A stretch of 64,000 bases of DNA. Origin: Ciona intestinalis. Taxonomy: Eukaryota > Chordata > Ascidiacea > Phlebobranchia > Cionidae. A program made the position numbers and the translations under genes. Shown here piece by piece: positions 34,001-46,000 of the stretch. Numbering within the stretch: position 1 is the stretch's first letter; each line of letters begins with the position of its first letter. Under the pieces are notes generated by a model. That model was not told where the DNA came from. It did no database searches and saw nothing but the letters and a program-made list of their open reading frames with translations. The stretch covers positions 169,078 through 233,077 of the forward strand of contig NW_004190381.2 of NCBI RefSeq assembly GCF_000224145.3, in the 5' to 3' direction.

Positions 34001-37000
34001 TGACGTATAAGCAGTTATTATTACGTTACAATGCTTCAACACAGTGGTTACTAATGGGTAGTCCAAATTATCACCCATACAGAAATACAATCATCCACAA
34101 AGTAACATGAGAGGTAACTTGTTGGCAAGCACGATGTGTATGAAACAAAGCACTTGTGTTGTAACGACTATCGTTGCTCAGTCATACAAGAATAAACAAG
34201 TTACATACGTGGTAACTCGTAAGCTGGCATGAGGTTTATAAAACAGAAAAACCGTATTATAACTTCTATCATTACCCCGCCAAGCGAGGATAAATAATTT
34301 ACACCCATTCATTTTATACAACATACCCGAAACTCTGGTGGTTGAGCTTCATTGTAAGCGAGGTAATATTGGCAATGTCCCATCTCGTGATGCACCGTGT
34401 AAAGGTAGTTAGCATTGACCGCAGCACACATCTTCACCCTTGGTTAAAATATACATGTGACATTATAGACTTAGGTTATTTATCGTTGCTTGAATATTAT
34501 TTATCTCTTCGTTGGATTTGGCCGCAAATCGTTAAACACGCCATAAAAGTGGGGAATTGAAGCGACAAAACGACAGTCGTTAAAACACAAGGATGAACAA
34601 CATTAACATTTTGTCAAACTACGTGCACAATTAACTCGTATTGTACTGTGGGGTAAGATGGCAACTAAATCCCAAAAATTCTAATTGTGTGTTTTTAGCA
34701 TTTAAATCACTCACTTTTTAGTCGTGGGGGAATCGGTTATTTAAATCTGTAAATTCTCTTTTTACCACCTAAGAGTATATGAACGTGTCCCATTTTACCC
34801 CATCCTACTATATTCAAAAATTTCCAAACCTGACGTCCGTCTTGTGTCCAAGGTTCCAAGCTGAAGCATAACAAACCACTGATCGGTTCTTTGGTCGTGT
34901 AAACATAGATAATTCCCAAAACGTTTTCGGCATCGCCGGTAAACCTGTGCCGCAATATATAGTTGTTAAGTAATGAAGTGATGATATACGAAAGATATAG
35001 TAGGATGGGGGAAGATGGAACAGCATTGAGACATGTTCTCTAAAAATCCTGATCGTGTTTTAAACAATTAACAACGGCCTATATGAGAGTCAGTTTTAAA
35101 ATTGTTTGAATGTTCTTTATTTACTACGAAATGGGACAAAATAAACAAATAGAATGAAAAGGTGTGTCCCCACCCCTTTGTCCCCACCCCTTTGCCCCCA
35201 CCCCTTTGCCCCACCCCTATAATAGTTGTGGTATTCGGATTGGGGGTAAATATCGACTGGTACGCATCCATGCTGGTTTCTACACCCAATCAAATTAATC
35301 TGTTACGCCTTAGTTTGGTTAAGTTGGATGCGTCGTTTGATAAAGGCTGTCCACTTAATTATCTGTATTTTGGTATTTTAAGGACATATACCTTTCTGAA
35401 AACAACATCGCATCGTTTATTGTTGTTTAAAGAACAGTAGAATATAGGTACGCTATACGCGATCTTGGCCAAAAAAATCGATACCAACTAAAGGTTTCTT
35501 GGTTCGAATCTCACTGTCGTGACTCACCAATAGATTGATAAAAGTTATCAGCAAGCACGAATAGATCATGTGTCGTGTAATTCTTCTCCTTCATTCCCTT
35601 GTTGACTTGGAAAGCGTTCACATTCGGGTATGGCTTTGTGATGTCATAGATGTTAAGCCACGACATTGCCCAGATTTCGCCTGGATTTAAAACGTCATCA
35701 ATTACGTCACTTTTTAAAAAACTCGCGGGATAATAAAGGTAAAAAAAAGAAACGCGAGGCTCACAAAACGTCACCATTTAGGTCATTTTGGGGATTTAAA
35801 AAATCAAAAATAGTTCTGTAGGGTAAGATGGTTACCGTTATAAAATAGTATCTCGAATTTCCTGGTCGTGTTTTTACTAATTAACAACAGCTTTTAAAGT
35901 TGTGAGTATACGGTTCTATATTTTAATATTACGTCATTTTTCACGAAAAGGCGCGATTTATACAGTCTGTTCAATTACCACTAAGTGTCTTGCCCGAGAA
36001 CACATACACCCATAATGGCACCATATATTACATACACATCACTTACCTAGTATGTTTGCTGGTATTGGCCCCGTTAAGTTAACATGGTTCCCATACTCCT
36101 GGTGCAGCTTGTACCTCACGTACGAGTGTAGTTGTAAATAGAAAGGACGAAGTTCGTCCCATAGTTTGTTCACAACTTGTTGCAGATCTGTCAGCTCATA
36201 ATTAAGCCTCCAGTATGCCCCTTCATCGTGGTAACCTGATATAAACCGTATGTTCAGTTACCTCTACTTATACCTATATAGTAGGGTAGGAAAGTCGGGA
36301 CACCTTTAGCACATGTAATAGTGTGGGGGAAGTCGGGACACCTTTAGCACATGTAATAGTGTGGGGGAAGTCGGGACACCTTTAGTACATGTAATAGTGT
36401 GGGGGAAGTCGGGACACCTTTAGCACATGTAATAGTGTGGGGGAAGTCGGGACACCTTTAGCACATGTAATAGTGTGGGGGGAAACGGGACACTTTTATC
36501 ACATAATATTAAAATATACTGATCGTATTGTAAACAATTACCAACGGTCTACACAAGTCGTGCGGATACCGTTTTATAATTCTTTAAGTTTTTTCGGTTT
36601 ACTTTGGTTTACCAATTGAGAGGAGAAAATAGAATGACATGGTGGACCATCTTACCCCAATATAATATAAATAAACATTGCCCATTAATAATTAATCAGC
36701 ACATTGATCATTACCATTCTCGCGTGCTCCTATGTTATTGATCTGAATGATTCTTTCCCAATCCGTTCGTATCTTCGGTCCGATCGCATCTCTCCACCCT
36801 TTCCATGCCCAAACCAGTTCACTGTATAATGATAACATAGGTTTTATTTATATTTTCAAAAACGATAGCGAAGATCATGTTATTTAAAAAACGAAGAAAA
36901 GAGAATCAACAGCAAAACAACAGTTATTTAAATACGCTATGGATAAAAAGTGTGGGAAAGAATGTCAGTAAAAGCGTGACTTTTGCACCTAATATAGACT

Positions 37001-40000
37001 TCTCATATAGTTGTAATAACAATGATATAAATAACATTCTATATGGTCGATTAAATCTATACCTTGCATCGAAATGTGCCTATTATTTAGCCAAGAATGT
37101 TTTGCGCCGTGATTTAGTGGTTAGTTGGTCCCATAGTAACCGTATAGTTACCGGGTTCGAGGCTCGATACGTCTACCACTGTTTGTTTACTTAGGCAAGA
37201 CACTTGTTGGTAATTTCTTCAAACCCTGTGGTCACCAATAAATTTGTAGCTCATACAATAAAGGCCCAAATCAACGTCCCAATAAAACAAAACACCGGTG
37301 TTATATCGACTTTCGTTGCCCCGCCACGCGAAGATAAACAATTTACATTCGTTTAGCAATTACCCAAACATATTTTACGCTTTAAACTTCCTAACCCCAA
37401 ATTATTTCTTCAATTGTTCGCCGGGCGTCTTAATTTATAACCATATCCCATTACTCCGAGAAACCCAAATATCAAATTACCGCAAACTGACCAACTGGAA
37501 TGAATTGTCAGCTCTAATACGCGCCCTTATTGCACATGCACATTCTATTGGCAGCCGACCGCGTGCATGTGTGTAATCCGGGTTTCACGCCTGGCGCTTC
37601 CAATGCCCTAGAGTTTACACATTAGACGTAATACTTGTTCATAAATCACTTAGTGTGGATTGCGGCCAAACATAAGCTTTTTTGTCCATATATAATACTG
37701 TGGTTCGAATGGATACTGTTAGCACATAGAATCCCATATTTCTTAATCATGCTTTAACGATTAACAGCGTTCTTTTAAAGTCGTGGGGACACGGTTATAG
37801 AATTCTGTAAATGTTCTTTGTTTTCTGCCAAATGGGACGATAAAAGAGAAGGAAATAAGGTTCGTTCTACCCCAACCTACTATATATACATGTCCCATCT
37901 TACCCCAACCTACTATATATACATGTCCCATCTTACCCCAACATACTATATATATTTGTCCCATCTTACCCTAACCTCCTGTATATACTTGTCCCAGCTT
38001 ACCCCAACCTACTATATATGCATGTTCCATTTTATCCAACCTACTATATATGCATGTCCCATCTTTCCCCAATGTACTATATATACATGTCCCATCTTAC
38101 CCCAACCTACTATATATACTTGTTCCATTTTACCCCAACCTTCTATATATACTTGTTCCATCTTTCCCCAATCTACTGTATATACTTGTACTATTTTACC
38201 AATACCCACTGTATATACATGTCCTATCTTACCCCAACCCACTATATACACACCCCACCTATAATTCCTTGACTTAGCGAAGAGATTGATGAGTCCTGGT
38301 TCGTACATAAGACACTTATGTGGGTGGTTTGGTCGACAAACTTTCGCTTTGCTGTAGATTGATGTAATCCTGTTTCGCTTCAATACAGCTTCCCTGTGGA
38401 ATATATTACATAACATGTAGTAGTGTGGGGGAAGATGGTACACTTTTAGCACATAATATTCAAACATCGTGTTTAAAACAATTAACCACGGTCCGTGGGA
38501 GTCGTGAAGATACGCTTTTATAATTCTTTGAATGTTCTTTGTTTACTACCAAATTGGGCGAGAAAATAGAATGAAAAAATTGTATTAATAATACAATTTT
38601 TTCTACACTGTATTAATAATGACAGTAACGTTGGTATGATACTGTATTAAAAATCAACGTTGGTCAACACCAAAAAAGGTGTCCCATTTTTCCCCACCCT
38701 CCTATATATTATATCAACATAATATAACCTATTAAGATATGCCATAATTAACTTGGGTATAAACCATGGGTTTCTGGTCCGTTTAAATACAACATGCCAG
38801 GTCATATGTACAATGCGGTTTTATGTTTTAACCGAAACGTTTAAAATGAAAATTGTATAAAACATAATTTCTATTTTAAAAAACGATAGCGAAGTCACAT
38901 CAATTAAAGCGCGATAGAGAAGGGAATCAACAGCAAAACAACACTCGTTATACCATGGTGTGAATAAAAGTGTGGAAACGAGCGTTGGTTAAAAAGCTTT
39001 GACGTTGAACCCAACACGAGGTAAAAAATCGACCACATTTTCCCAACGGTGTGAATTATGGATGAAACAATTCACTTTGTGATGTCACACCCGAGTAGTG
39101 ACATGCCTTTATTACGCTTAATCATATTACTTTGTGCGGCGACAATTTTGAAGTAATCAATTTAAACCAAAACGAATTAGCGTGCGTTTCTTTAAGGGAC
39201 TCGTCATTTCGTTGCGATAATCTAAACAATTCTAGACTAAAATAAAGGCGTTTATTTTAAATCAAGTTGACAATATCTTGATAGACTACCAAGATAGCAG
39301 CGTTCGCGTCAACAGCGAAAAATAAAATCCGGTCCTTTGTTCATTGTAGCGTTTGTGTATTCTAATCCCGACAAATAATGATCATCGGAAATTTATGAAA
39401 TTTGTCGTCAAATCGTGGCTGTGTATGCTTTACAACTGACCTTCGTTCACATGCAATAGCCACGAGTTACTTCCTATGTTTTACTGTGAAATAGGATGAA
39501 ATTTCTTTAGCACACAATATGCAAATATCGTGATCGTGTTTTAAACAATTAACAATGGTCTATGAAGTCGTGAGAATACTGTTATATAGTTACGTAAATA
39601 TTCTTTCTTGTGGAATGGAACGAGAAAGTAGAATAAAAATGTGTCTCGTCTTGGCCCACTATACTATATATAGGGTTACTTGTCCGTTGTCCTTTTAGAT
39701 TATCAATGTTATAAGTCTATACACTCTATTTAATGGGAATTTTTAATCGCGATTTTATAAAGACGGGACACATTTTTCATTCTGTTTTTTTGTCCTATTT
39801 GGTAGTAAACAAAGAACATTCAAAGAATTATAAAACTGTATCTTCACGACTTTCATAGACCGTTGTTATTTGTTTAAAACACAATCAAGATATTTGGATA
39901 TTATGTACTAAGGTGTCACTTCTTCCCCCACCTTACTATTACTAACCAAAAACTGTAAAAAATAATAACTGAAAATTATACTAATAAGTTCATGTTATAT

Positions 40001-41274
40001 TTTACATCTGATATACCACATGTTCTACCACATGCTGATGTACAAGCAACCACACAAACTCACTTTCGTAGTGCGGGTTCTTTACAAGAACTTGTCTTCC
40101 GTATGCTTTTTATCATCCTTGTTTGAGCGCAGTCTAAACCGTTCAATCTAAACTTGGTGGCCGCCTTCTGTTCCTTGATCAACCAATTCGTGAAAGCTAA
40201 TGATACCTTTATGGAAATAATGCAACGAGATAATAGGTTAAATTAGGAATTGTAAAATATAATATTAATAAGTTAATATAAACAGCCTAAGTTTATATAC
40301 AGTGTGGCGGGGTAAAATGACACCTTTATCACATAATATCCAAATATCCTGATCGTGTTTCAAATAATTAACAACGGTCTATGGAGGCCATGGGGATACG
40401 GTTTATAATTCATTGAATGTTTTTTATTTACTACCACATGGGACGAAAAAATAGAATAAAAATTGTCCCATCTTTCCCCAACCTACTGTATTAATAATGA
40501 CAGTAACGTTTTTTCCCATCATTCTATAATAAATACACAAGTTCATATTAGTATAAAAAGCCAGCCTCAGTGCTGGGGTAATAAACCAAATCTGGTCTGG
40601 ACCCTAAATATTCCCATATACCTTTGTGTGAATTTGAGTGTTGTGTTTCGTTAGATTCGTCTCTCGGTTGAAACCTGCCAACCCATTCTTGCGCCGCCAT
40701 TTTTCCAAATTATCTTGAAAGACGCGAAGAAACCGCGATACCGCTTGTTGATCTGTTGTCACGTTAAAATGTTTACTTGTTACGTCATTGTACCTACTGT
40801 TACGTCACTTACTTGTCTCGGCGCTTCGCTTTCTTATCTTGGATGTATCTCTTTCTCCTTGTTGAACATCTGGAATGAAACTACGTAATAACTACGTCAT
40901 TATTACATCACGTTATACGTCATACCTTGTATATTTGACACACCAATCATGTCGTCAAAAAAATCGTCTTTTGCTTTCTGTGACGTCATCTCATTGTCAT
41001 TGGATGCTGTGACGTCATCTAATCCATCATCAAGACCTTGAACACTTGTCAGGGCGTCACTTGTTACGTCAGATTTCAGGTTATGACGTAACAATCCATC
41101 GGATTCTGTTATAACCGGCGAGCTTCCCTTTATATCTGGTCGCTTACACATACTGCACTCATATGTGGTTAATACTTGTTCAGATTCCCACTGCTCGAGG
41201 AAATCTTCCAAGTCGAAGTAAACCCCGTTGCATTGTGTCGCAATAATCAACACAATGAAACAAACAAACCTCAT
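31082..41274 (-). CDS. Single-domain angiotensin-converting-enzyme-like M2 peptidase, complete (693 aa)
   Basis: Fifteen exons, phase-consistent throughout: 41274-40926, 40869-40813, 40752-40675, 40196-40064, 38393-38259, 36821-36715, 36235-36047, 35680-35528, 34944-34830, 34438-34327, 33997-33877, 33518-33374, 32738-32640, 31812-31690, 31247-31082. A secreted zinc dipeptidyl carboxypeptidase by family. The catalytic segment is [15 protein letters not shown] (two His ligands and the Glu base), with the third ligand in [16 protein letters not shown] and PYIRYFVAH keep the Lys, His, Tyr and Arg known to bind substrate carboxylate and chloride. The three ACE disulfide pairs are present. A signal peptide ([17 protein letters not shown]) and an acidic extension ending IRKRS precede the domain. 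It stops at GNKIGWD without a membrane anchor. The ATG at 41274 follows a TTGTTTACAG acceptor by four bases, which could be a trans-splice or 5' UTR splice site. Confidence 0.95.
31812..32330. repeat. 23-bp minisatellite abutting ACE-like exon 14
   Basis: About 21 units of CTGGAAACACTGGTGTTAAA plus TAT, grading into degenerate CTGG(A/C)AACACT words as far as 32600. It starts exactly at the 3' splice site of exon 14. Confidence 0.95.
32755..33345. repeat. About 126-bp minisatellite, nearly five units, in ACE-like intron 12
   Basis: Each unit contains GTTGCTGAAGCTATTGCAGT, GGTTGGTTTGGTCATTTATA and CCATGCCCACAGTCAAG. Copies are 90-95% alike by eye. It lies between exons 13 (32738) and 12 (33374). 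Confidence 0.92.
33535..33830 (-). repeat. SINE copy, tail duplicated, in ACE-like intron 11
   Basis: Two tail units (GTTCTGTTTCATTCACCTCG type) plus a body (TTGAAGCAATTGCCGTTAAA, TTTTGCCCAAGGACATATAC) in reverse orientation relative to the plus strand. Confidence 0.75.
34040..34315 (+). repeat. SINE copy in ACE-like intron 10
   Basis: Body AGTGGTTACTAATGGGTAGT followed by two tail units ending GCGAGGATAAATAATTTACA. Confidence 0.75.
34643..34811. repeat. MITE copy 20 (GGGGTAAGATGG subfamily), in ACE-like intron 9
   Basis: TACTGTGGGGTAAGATGGCA to CCCCATCCTACTA. It ends about 20 bp from exon 9, in the intron. Confidence 0.75.
34997..35220. repeat. MITE copy 21 with expanded right terminus
   Basis: Left end TAGTAGGATGGGGGAAGATG. 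The right end has become a short tandem array, CCCCACCCCTTTG repeated about four times (35167-35220). Confidence 0.8.
35815..35940. repeat. Partial MITE (copy 22)
   Basis: Left part only (TGTAGGGTAAGATGGTTACC and GGTCGTGTTTTTACTAATTA). Confidence 0.6.
36279..36665. repeat. MITE copy 23 with left terminus repeated about six times
   Basis: The 37-bp unit TAGTGTGGGGGAAGTCGGGA plus CACCTTTAGCACATGTAA is repeated head to tail from 36279 to about 36475, then continues into one ordinary MITE interior and right end. Confidence 0.9.
37106..37330 (+). repeat. tRNA-derived SINE in ACE-like intron 5
   Basis: Box A (GTGATTTAGTGGTTAGTTGG), box B (GGGTTCGAGGCTCG), then a diverged family body. Confidence 0.7.
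37693..38250. repeat. MITE copy 24 with right terminus repeated about eleven times
   Basis: One MITE body (37693-37890), then a tandem array of its right end: about 34-bp units with CCCATCTTACCCCAACCTAC and a TATATATACATGT linker. The array runs to 38250, within ten bases of the donor site of ACE-like exon 5. Confidence 0.92.
38418..38705. repeat. MITE copy 25 with internal insertion, in ACE-like intron 4
   Basis: Both termini are present, but about 90 bp with an AATTGTATTAATAATACAATT palindrome and TGTATTAATAATGACAGTAA interrupts the interior near 38578-38670. TGTATTAATAATGACAGTAA recurs at 40487. Confidence 0.75.
39480..39670. repeat. MITE copy 26
   Basis: Diverged termini; the interior ATCGTGATCGTGTTTTAAAC is clear. 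Confidence 0.65.
39756..39939. repeat. MITE copy 27, left end missing
   Basis: Starts at AGACGGGACACATTTTTCAT; the right end CTTCCCCCACCTTACTA is present. Confidence 0.75.
40300..40490. repeat. MITE copy 28
   Basis: Full-length (AGTGTGGCGGGGTAAAATGA ... CCCCAACCTACTGTA). Confidence 0.8.
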
Positions 41275-43040
41275 CGTCCTGTAAACAATAAACATTGTCA
41301 CATAAACAAGTAAGTTCTTGCTTATAACTTGAAAGCGGGCACGAGGTGTATGAAACAGAACACCCGTGTCATAACGACTGTCATTGCCCTACCATGCGAG
41401 GATAAATAAGTTAAATACATGGTAACTTGTAAGCAAGCACAAGGTGTACAAAACCGAACACCCGTGTTATAACGACTACCCTTCCCTCTCCACACCATTC
41501 AATCAATTATTATACAACTCATATAAAAGCTATAACGTCAACACATCCAGTAACTGCAAGCATCGCATATGGTCGGTTCTGGTAAAAGACAGCGCCGTTT
41601 CCGAAGTCACACTGATTGAAACGCGTGGTTTCTAAACCTATAGACCAAGTATTCACTGAGCCGCACCAACTAATGCGAACCTATTGCTTCCGTGTGGACG
41701 GCACGATAGCAACAATAGAACGCCTGTGTCCCGTTACTCTGCTTGGAAGTTTTAGGGCTAAATATATTTTACGAAATAATAGTTCGTCTACCTTGTGACG
41801 TAGTTGATTACGTCATGTTATGTGTGATGTCTTTATTTATTTGTAGTTTAAACTTTAGATTCTTTATTCTATGTCTAACTGCACATCGTTAGTTTTATCA
41901 GCAGGCAAGCTGCTTTTTAATACTTTTTCCCAGCTATAGTTTTACCCAAAGCATATTCGCGGTTTGCTGCTAATCCTCTTTGTTGTTTTAATTAATTTGT
42001 TCTTCGTTACTGGTTTAGATTATATTTCTCAGTGGGCTTTCAATTCACGACCATAAAGTTGCCAGAGTTCGTATACTTACTATACTAATATGTCGATACA
42101 CGGACTATGTTACTTTGATACCAGCTGTTTTGCATCTACATTTCCGCTCTTAATAATGTAGCCAACAAAGCTGCGCGCAGCAAAATCAGAATCAACGGTA
42201 TTACTGCTTTATCGCATTTAGCATCTTGGTGTCTGGGTTTGGTTGGGTGGTACAGGGTGTGTTTCCGCATTGACTCCACTGCTGTACTCCGTCTTACCCA
42301 ATGGATTAAATAATAGCTCATACCAAGCTAAACAAATAATCGAGTTCTTTATTTGACAACACACGATAAAGAGACGAGACGAATTAAGAAAGGACAAGAG
42401 AGTTCGAGACACAAAACAGAAGTATTTTAAAACAAGAAAAAATTAGTTGCTGCAAAACAAAATTCGGCTGTTCTCGTGACTAAGGCGTATAAGACAGATG
42501 GTTCCTTACAGACCAAGGGGAAATTGTGACAGGGCTTTTGGAGCTAAAACATAAACACCATGAATCTCACCACAGCGTCGATAATACAATATTGTTTATT
42601 ATAAAGACTTTAATTTGCGATATTTTGAAGTTAAATCTATCGCTTTTATACAGTGGGTACTAGCTACTAGAGTTAAAAGCCTATGTTAAAGCGCGTTTGA
42701 TACTGTAGCCGCACGCGCACACGGTGCTAAATCAGGACTGGCGTATTATATACTTCTTAAGACCTAACGCCTGGTATTGACTTACACAGATCTTATTTTA
42801 AGGCACATATACCGTAATCCTTATCCAGATAGTGTAGCAACCACTGGACTTGCAGCACGGACTCTGAATCCGCCAAAATATTCGATATTTCGCTTTTGAG
42901 GAACTGTGATGTGACGCTGGTGTCATCCGATCTAACGTCAATGAATTTCACAGGAAACTCGTAATAACATTAACGTAATGTTCGCTGTGTCTTTGTTTTT
43001 ATCAGGTTTTAAGCCCATACATTGTGTTATGCAAGAAATC
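41275..43040. other. Head-to-head intergenic region, ACE-like to SLC25A44-like
   Basis: About 1.75 kb that should hold the promoters of both divergent genes. It contains SINE tail units (41325-41480) and a mobile-repeat tail (TTTGCTGCTAATCCTCTTTG, near 41970) also seen near 21905 and 29578. No other gene seen. An AG acceptor at 43004 (TTTTTATCAG) precedes the carrier ATG by 40 bp and may mark a 5' UTR or trans-splice junction. Confidence 0.55.
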
Positions 43041-43044
43041 GAAT

Positions 43045-46000
43045 ATGAAAGAGGGGAAAAACATTCAAATAATTGAATGGAAAGACTTGGACAAAAAGAA
43101 GTTTTACACAAGCGGTCTTATTTTGAGTGGACTACTTCGTTTTACAATTTACCCGGCGAATTTGATTAAAACAAGATTGCAGGTTCGTTGACTTATGTTC
43201 GTTGACTTATGCCATACTCTAATATGCCGACATGACGTAGCACAGTATTATACTTTATGCTGTAGCATTACAAAATTGCTCTGGCTGTTCTGGTCCATAC
43301 ATGGGATAATGATACACGGTAACACCTTGTGCCCGCTTACAAGTTACCATGTATGTTACTTTGTGGGTGATTGTTTTCTGTATAGCTGACAATTTGGACG
43401 ACCCATTAGTTACCGTTGGGTTTAGTATTTAAATAAATTAAATAAAGTATTATTTTTTCAGGTTTTAAACAATACAACAAAGCGCTTAAACACAAATTTG
43501 CCATAAATTTTAACCACGTGCAAAATAAAAAAACCTTTAGTGTCTATTGAATTTAAGATATAAAGGAAAAAAATCAAGTGTCATTCCGGTGCTAGTAAAG
43601 AATCCTCCCCTACCTTATTTGCTAATCCCCTAACCACCAACCTCTAACACTTTCCACCAGCCTATTCTGCTATGTACCGAAGGATTCTTTACTAGTGCCG
43701 CCATTCCTTTACGGGAGAAATAATAGGACAGTATACCACTTTGCCCTTTAACTTTTAACATTTGGTATTCCGTTTAACAATGAATATTTTCCCCTTTAGG
43801 CACAAGAAGGTAAAACAGCATACAAAGGTTTGTTCGATGCCTTTAAACAAATTGGGAAGAAAGAAGGAATCAGAGGTTTCTATAAAGGGTTTCCTATCAG
43901 TCTTCTTCAAGTAGGTTGATATTTATAGTTTTTAAGAATATTTTATTAACTTCTTCACAACATGCAGTATTGGTTTACTACAGGGATTAACCATTCATAA
44001 AACATTATATCTTTCTTTTTTTATCAATAAGCGTGTTTTAACAACTGTTGTTTTACCGTTACTACCCGTCTTTTCGCTTTTTACCAACTCTCTTGTTCTT
44101 CGTTATCGTGACTGAAGAGACGAAATAAATTTCATTCATTTATTCATTCATTCAGGTAAGCATGTTAAGTCGCATCTTATGGACAAGGATCTTTTGTGCA
44201 CCAATTATAAATTCCCATGTTATAACAGCCTATTGGTGTTTTGCCACATGCATATTTTCTTGCTAATTAATCAACTTTAAAGTATTTCTTCTATGGTAAA
44301 TATTAAATATTATTTATTATTCTGTACCAGTTTAATCTTTCTAACACTGTATCACCATTTGAAGGTGTTTTTTATTGTTATTTCTTTGTTATCAAATTTT
44401 GGGTGAAAAAATTATCCCTATGTTCTCTTTAAAAAAAATTTCCTAATTTGTCTTCTTTAATCTTCTCTCCTTAAAACCTTGTTTTTTCTTCTAGGTTGTA
44501 GCTGGTCAGCTTTACATTACAACTTATGAAGCAAGTAAAGAAAAACTGTTTAGTAACCAACATATTTCTGTACAGGTAAAAGTTTTTAATGATATATCGA
44601 TATATTAATATGTAGTTACATTAAACAATATATTAAAGTCATAAAGTGAGGTGACATGGGTGTCTATATGAATTTACTCATATGCCATTATTATGGGCAA
44701 TAAATGTTCTAGCCACTGTGCACTAAAAGTATATTAGGATAAGGTAGATATATTGTTTTAAAAAGGGAAATGTACGAATATAGTAAAATTTTAAAACTTT
44801 TTAGAATAAGTCAATAAATATGTTGTGTATGTATATGTGATGTACGTCAGTGATATGCTGATTATACAACTTCTTCACCAAATTGACACTATATTGATTA
44901 TTAGTCATGACCATGAGTCCACGACTGTTTATAATTTTGATATTTAATGTTTGTCATTCATGTTAAAGGTACACGTATATGTATATACATACATAAAGCT
45001 TGTATGTACATTATAACATCGTACCATAATCATATGCACCAAACCTGGGGTGGCAGGGTAGGCAGGTCTCTCCCGATTTTTTTACATTGAATTAATGAGT
45101 AAACATTACAACCAATAAAGTGAAATTTGTTTCAAAAAATTGTGTGTTTGACTATTCCTACCTCTCTATGATTATAAAAGTTTGGCGCCTAGGACCGTAA
45201 TACATGATTAAGTGTCACTTATTTATCCTCGCATGGAAAGACATTAACACGTTAATGCCCTAGTTTCTTCTGCGTGTGCTTGATTACGAGTTGCCACATG
45301 TGTAACTTTGTGGGAGAATGATTGTTTTTCTTGTACGGCTGACTGTTTGGACAATCCATTAGTAACCACTGGTTTGGAACAATCATAGTTAAGCTTAAGC
45401 ATAATATATTGTTACTTTCCAAAAAACTACGCTTGTTTTGTAAAACAGTATTTATGGCATTTAACTGTGAGTGCCGTCTTAATGTTCTCTATATAAGCGT
45501 CTTGTCCTATATTAACTTAATTATACTAAATTCCGTTAATCTGACCCTGATCTGGTGCTCATAGAGTTGAACGATTCTTGTGTAAAAAATACAGTAAGGA
45601 TCCGAAAAGAAATGTAACAGACAATTGTATAATAACAGATATACATTTCACCTTTAAATATAACATATTTATCCCCACAGCATCTGCTTGGTGGGTTTGC
45701 AGCATCCACTGTATCACAAACCATCATGGTTCCTGTAGATGTTATATCTCAACATCAACAAGTACTTGGAGCTCAACAAAAGATGACTACTGTTGATATC
45801 AAATCAAAGTGAGTTACATAGTAAGAATGTGGATTGGTAGTTAAATAATGTATGTATGTCCCTAAGACCAGAGGTTACATGATCAAGGCTCTACCCTGCT
45901 ACCATTGTGGATGTATGTGACCTTGGGCAAGACCCTTAACGACAATTGCTTTAACCTATCTAAATTTATAGATAAATACAATCATTCAACAAGTTACATA

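Noticed and set aside
38012-38467. Long overlapping ORFs on both strands with repeated YYIYMSHL / [11 protein letters not shown] blocks
   Set aside because: Translation of the expanded MITE terminus. Only the C-terminal part on the minus strand (38259-38393) is coding, as ACE-like exon 5.
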